Source: an uncultured Verrucomicrobiota bacterium (GTDB taxonomy: Bacteria > Verrucomicrobiota > Kiritimatiellia > RFP12 > UBA1067). Taken from it: DNA of 8,208 bases. The position numbers and the translations under genes were made by a program. Where the stretch lies: NCBI GenBank assembly GCA_945487985.1, contig CALYTX010000051.1, positions 1 to 8,208 of the forward strand. Direction: 5' to 3'. Below are positions 7,095-8,208 of the stretch, in pieces. Numbering within the stretch: position 1 is the stretch's first letter; each line of letters starts with the position of its first letter. Below the pieces are notes generated by a model, which was given only the letters and a program-made list of their open reading frames with translations, ran no database searches and was not told where the DNA came from.

Positions 7095-7994
7095 CTTGTG
7101 GATCTCGGCGAATCTGGTCGCGTCAACATGGGTGTAGATTTGGGTGGTGCCGATGTCGGCATGTCCAAGCAATTCCTGGATGGCGCGAATGTCGGCTCCG
7201 CGCTGAAGCATGTGCGAAGCGAAGCAGTGGCGCAGAACATGCGGCGAAATACGCTCAGGCGCCAGGTCCGCAGCGACTGCACGCTGGCGGATGATTTTGA
7301 ACACGCCCTGCCGGGTAAAGGCTTTGCCCAATCGAGTGAGAAAAATGTGTCTCTCGGCGAGATTGCCGCGGACGAACGCTCCGCGAGCTCTCGCCAGATA
7401 TACCGCGAGCGCGTGCGCCGACGCCCCCGAAAACGGCACCAGCCTTTCCTTGGATCCCTTCCCCGCAATGCGTAGCAGCTCACCATCGGCCACAAGATCG
7501 TCGAGATTCAGCGCACAAAGCTCCGAAACGCGAAGCCCTGCGCCGTAAAGCATCTCGAGCATCGCGCGGTCGCGTAGCTCGATCGGCTCGTCGCCGTCAA
7601 TGCGCTCCAGAAGCGCGACAACCTCCTCTTCGGAAAGAATCCGCGGCAGCAACCGCCCTTTCTTCGGCGCGGCGACCAATTCGGCTGGGTTAGCAGGGAC
7701 AACCCTCCGATCCTTAAGATAGCGCAAAAAACCCTTGATAGCCGCGATGCGCCGCGCACGGGTGGCAGCGGAAAGACCCAGTCCGCGAGCGGCACGCAAA
7801 TAACCGTCAACATCTTCAAGCGATATCTCGGCGCAAGATCGCTTACCTTGCGCCTCCATCGCCGCCGCAAACGAGCGTAGGTCTCGCTCGTAGGCCACAA
7901 CGGTATTGGCGGCCATCTCGAATTCGAACCGGAGTGCGCCGGCAAACAAGTCTATCTCATCAGCGAACACTTCAGGTGCGCGAAATGAAATCAT
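7077..7994 (-). CDS. xerD: Tyrosine recombinase XerD/XerC type
   Basis: This 305-residue site-specific recombinase is close in length to typical XerC/XerD (about 300). Together the pair resolves chromosome dimers at dif before cell division. The N-terminal SAM-like core-binding domain spans about 10-100 (AANTVVAYERDLRSF, then GFLRYLKDRR). The catalytic domain has the full set of residues: Arg155 in GAGLRVSEL, Lys179 in GKGSKERLVP, His252 and Arg255 in SPHVLRHCFASH, His278 in LLGHADIGTTQ and the nucleophile Tyr287 in IYTHV. Spacing between these residues agrees with E. coli XerD to within a residue, and the ending LHPRH is XerD-like; XerC remains possible. The first 23 bases overlap the end of the purine nucleoside phosphorylase gene, and the Shine-Dalgarno is weak, so expression probably depends on that upstream gene. 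No phage or integron genes are nearby, which supports a housekeeping role. Confidence 0.93.
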   Translation of the reverse strand: MISFRAPEVFADEIDLFAGALRFEFEMAANTVVAYERDLRSFAAAMEAQGKRSCAEISLEDVDGYLRAARGLGLSAATRARRIAAIKGFLRYLKDRRVVPANPAELVAAPKKGRLLPRILSEEEVVALLERIDGDEPIELRDRAMLEMLYGAGLRVSELCALNLDDLVADGELLRIAGKGSKERLVPFSGASAHALAVYLARARGAFVRGNLAERHIFLTRLGKAFTRQGVFKIIRQRAVAADLAPERISPHVLRHCFASHMLQRGADIRAIQELLGHADIGTTQIYTHVDATRFAEIHKLHPRH

Positions 7995-8208
7995 TGATAA
8001 ACGCGTTCATCTTCGGCTTGGCGGCGGACGAAGCGGCAATCACTTCGTCATGACAGAGCTTCCGTCTGGAAATGCCCGCGGCCAGATTGGAAACAAGCGA
8101 AAGGCCCGCGATTTTCATGCCGCAGGCTTTAGCGAAGACAGCTTCTGGAACGGTCGACATCCCGACGACGTCGGCGCCTTGCGCCTTGTAGGACTGAATC
8201 TCGGCGGG
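7972..8208 (-). CDS. punA: Purine nucleoside phosphorylase, trimeric type, C-terminal part (5' end beyond window)
   Basis: The frame is open from the window edge to TGA at 7972-7974 and gives 78 residues, roughly the last quarter of a family of about 275. The enzyme splits purine (deoxy)nucleosides with phosphate into free base and (deoxy)ribose-1-phosphate in the purine salvage pathway. The visible part holds the family signature GADVVGMSTVPEAV (residues 11-24), whose Met belongs to the nucleoside site, and LSLVSNLAAG (36-45) with the base-recognising Asn41. The Met-to-Asn distance of 24 residues equals that between Met219 and Asn243 of the mammalian trimeric enzyme, so this is not the hexameric DeoD type. 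It overlaps the xerD start by 23 bases, which implies one transcript. The symbol is a family name; locus naming varies between species. Confidence 0.93.
   Translation of the reverse strand, partial: PAEIQSYKAQGADVVGMSTVPEAVFAKACGMKIAGLSLVSNLAAGISRRKLCHDEVIAASSAAKPKMNAFINDFISRT

Noticed and set aside
7056..7475. Plus-strand frame of 139 codons
   Set aside because: Antisense to the conserved catalytic half of xerD.
7058..7495. Upstream extension of the PH-like protein to 316 residues
   Set aside because: It runs through xerD in another frame, has Arg/Ser-rich low-quality residues, and the ATG at 7055-7057 gives a normal membrane protein N-terminus.
7077..7994. The tyrosine recombinase as evidence of a prophage, integron or other mobile element
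   Set aside because: It has standard XerD length and motifs, sits in a housekeeping operon, and no att-like repeats or mobile genes are visible.
1..8208. CRISPR array, tRNA or rRNA genes
   Set aside because: No regularly spaced repeats and no cloverleaf or rRNA-like sequence seen on either strand.

Overview
This window looks like part of a chromosome from an uncultured bacterium, most likely of the Verrucomicrobiota/Kiritimatiellota (PVC) group. That placement is an inference. It rests on a small two-helix PH-like membrane protein directly behind xerD and on large secreted glycoside-hydrolase-like proteins of the GH123/DUF4091 type. Coding density is high and almost everything lies on the minus strand. 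I saw no tRNA, rRNA, CRISPR array, insertion sequence or prophage gene.

Layout from left to right: (1) 2-187, plus strand, the C-terminal end of an unidentified, probably secreted protein. (2) 188-497, a convergent intergenic stretch with no convincing gene; open but interrupted reading frames suggest a decayed remnant. (3) 498-6285, minus strand, a three-gene operon read right to left: a 717-residue secreted glycosidase-like protein with a glutamine-amidotransferase-like (beta-galactosidase trimerisation type) domain, a 330-residue exported protein of unknown function, and an 882-residue GH123/DUF4091-like protein fused to a C-terminal TPR-like helical region. Both junctions are ATGA stop/start overlaps with good Shine-Dalgarno sequences, so translation is very likely coupled. 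(4) 6286-6544, the regulatory region of that operon: a recognisable sigma70-type promoter flanked by two sets of inverted repeats, one just upstream of -35 and one just downstream of the predicted start of transcription. (5) 6545-8208, minus strand, a housekeeping cluster: the end of a trimeric-type purine nucleoside phosphorylase, a XerD-type tyrosine recombinase overlapping it by 23 bp, and a 170-residue PH-like membrane protein.

The operon at 498-6285 is the part most likely to be new. Its three exported proteins are fixed in one translational unit behind what looks like a regulated promoter, which suggests joint action on one extracytoplasmic carbohydrate substrate. The sequence does not identify the substrate. 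The middle gene matches no family I recognise, and the carboxy termini of the second and third proteins look alike.
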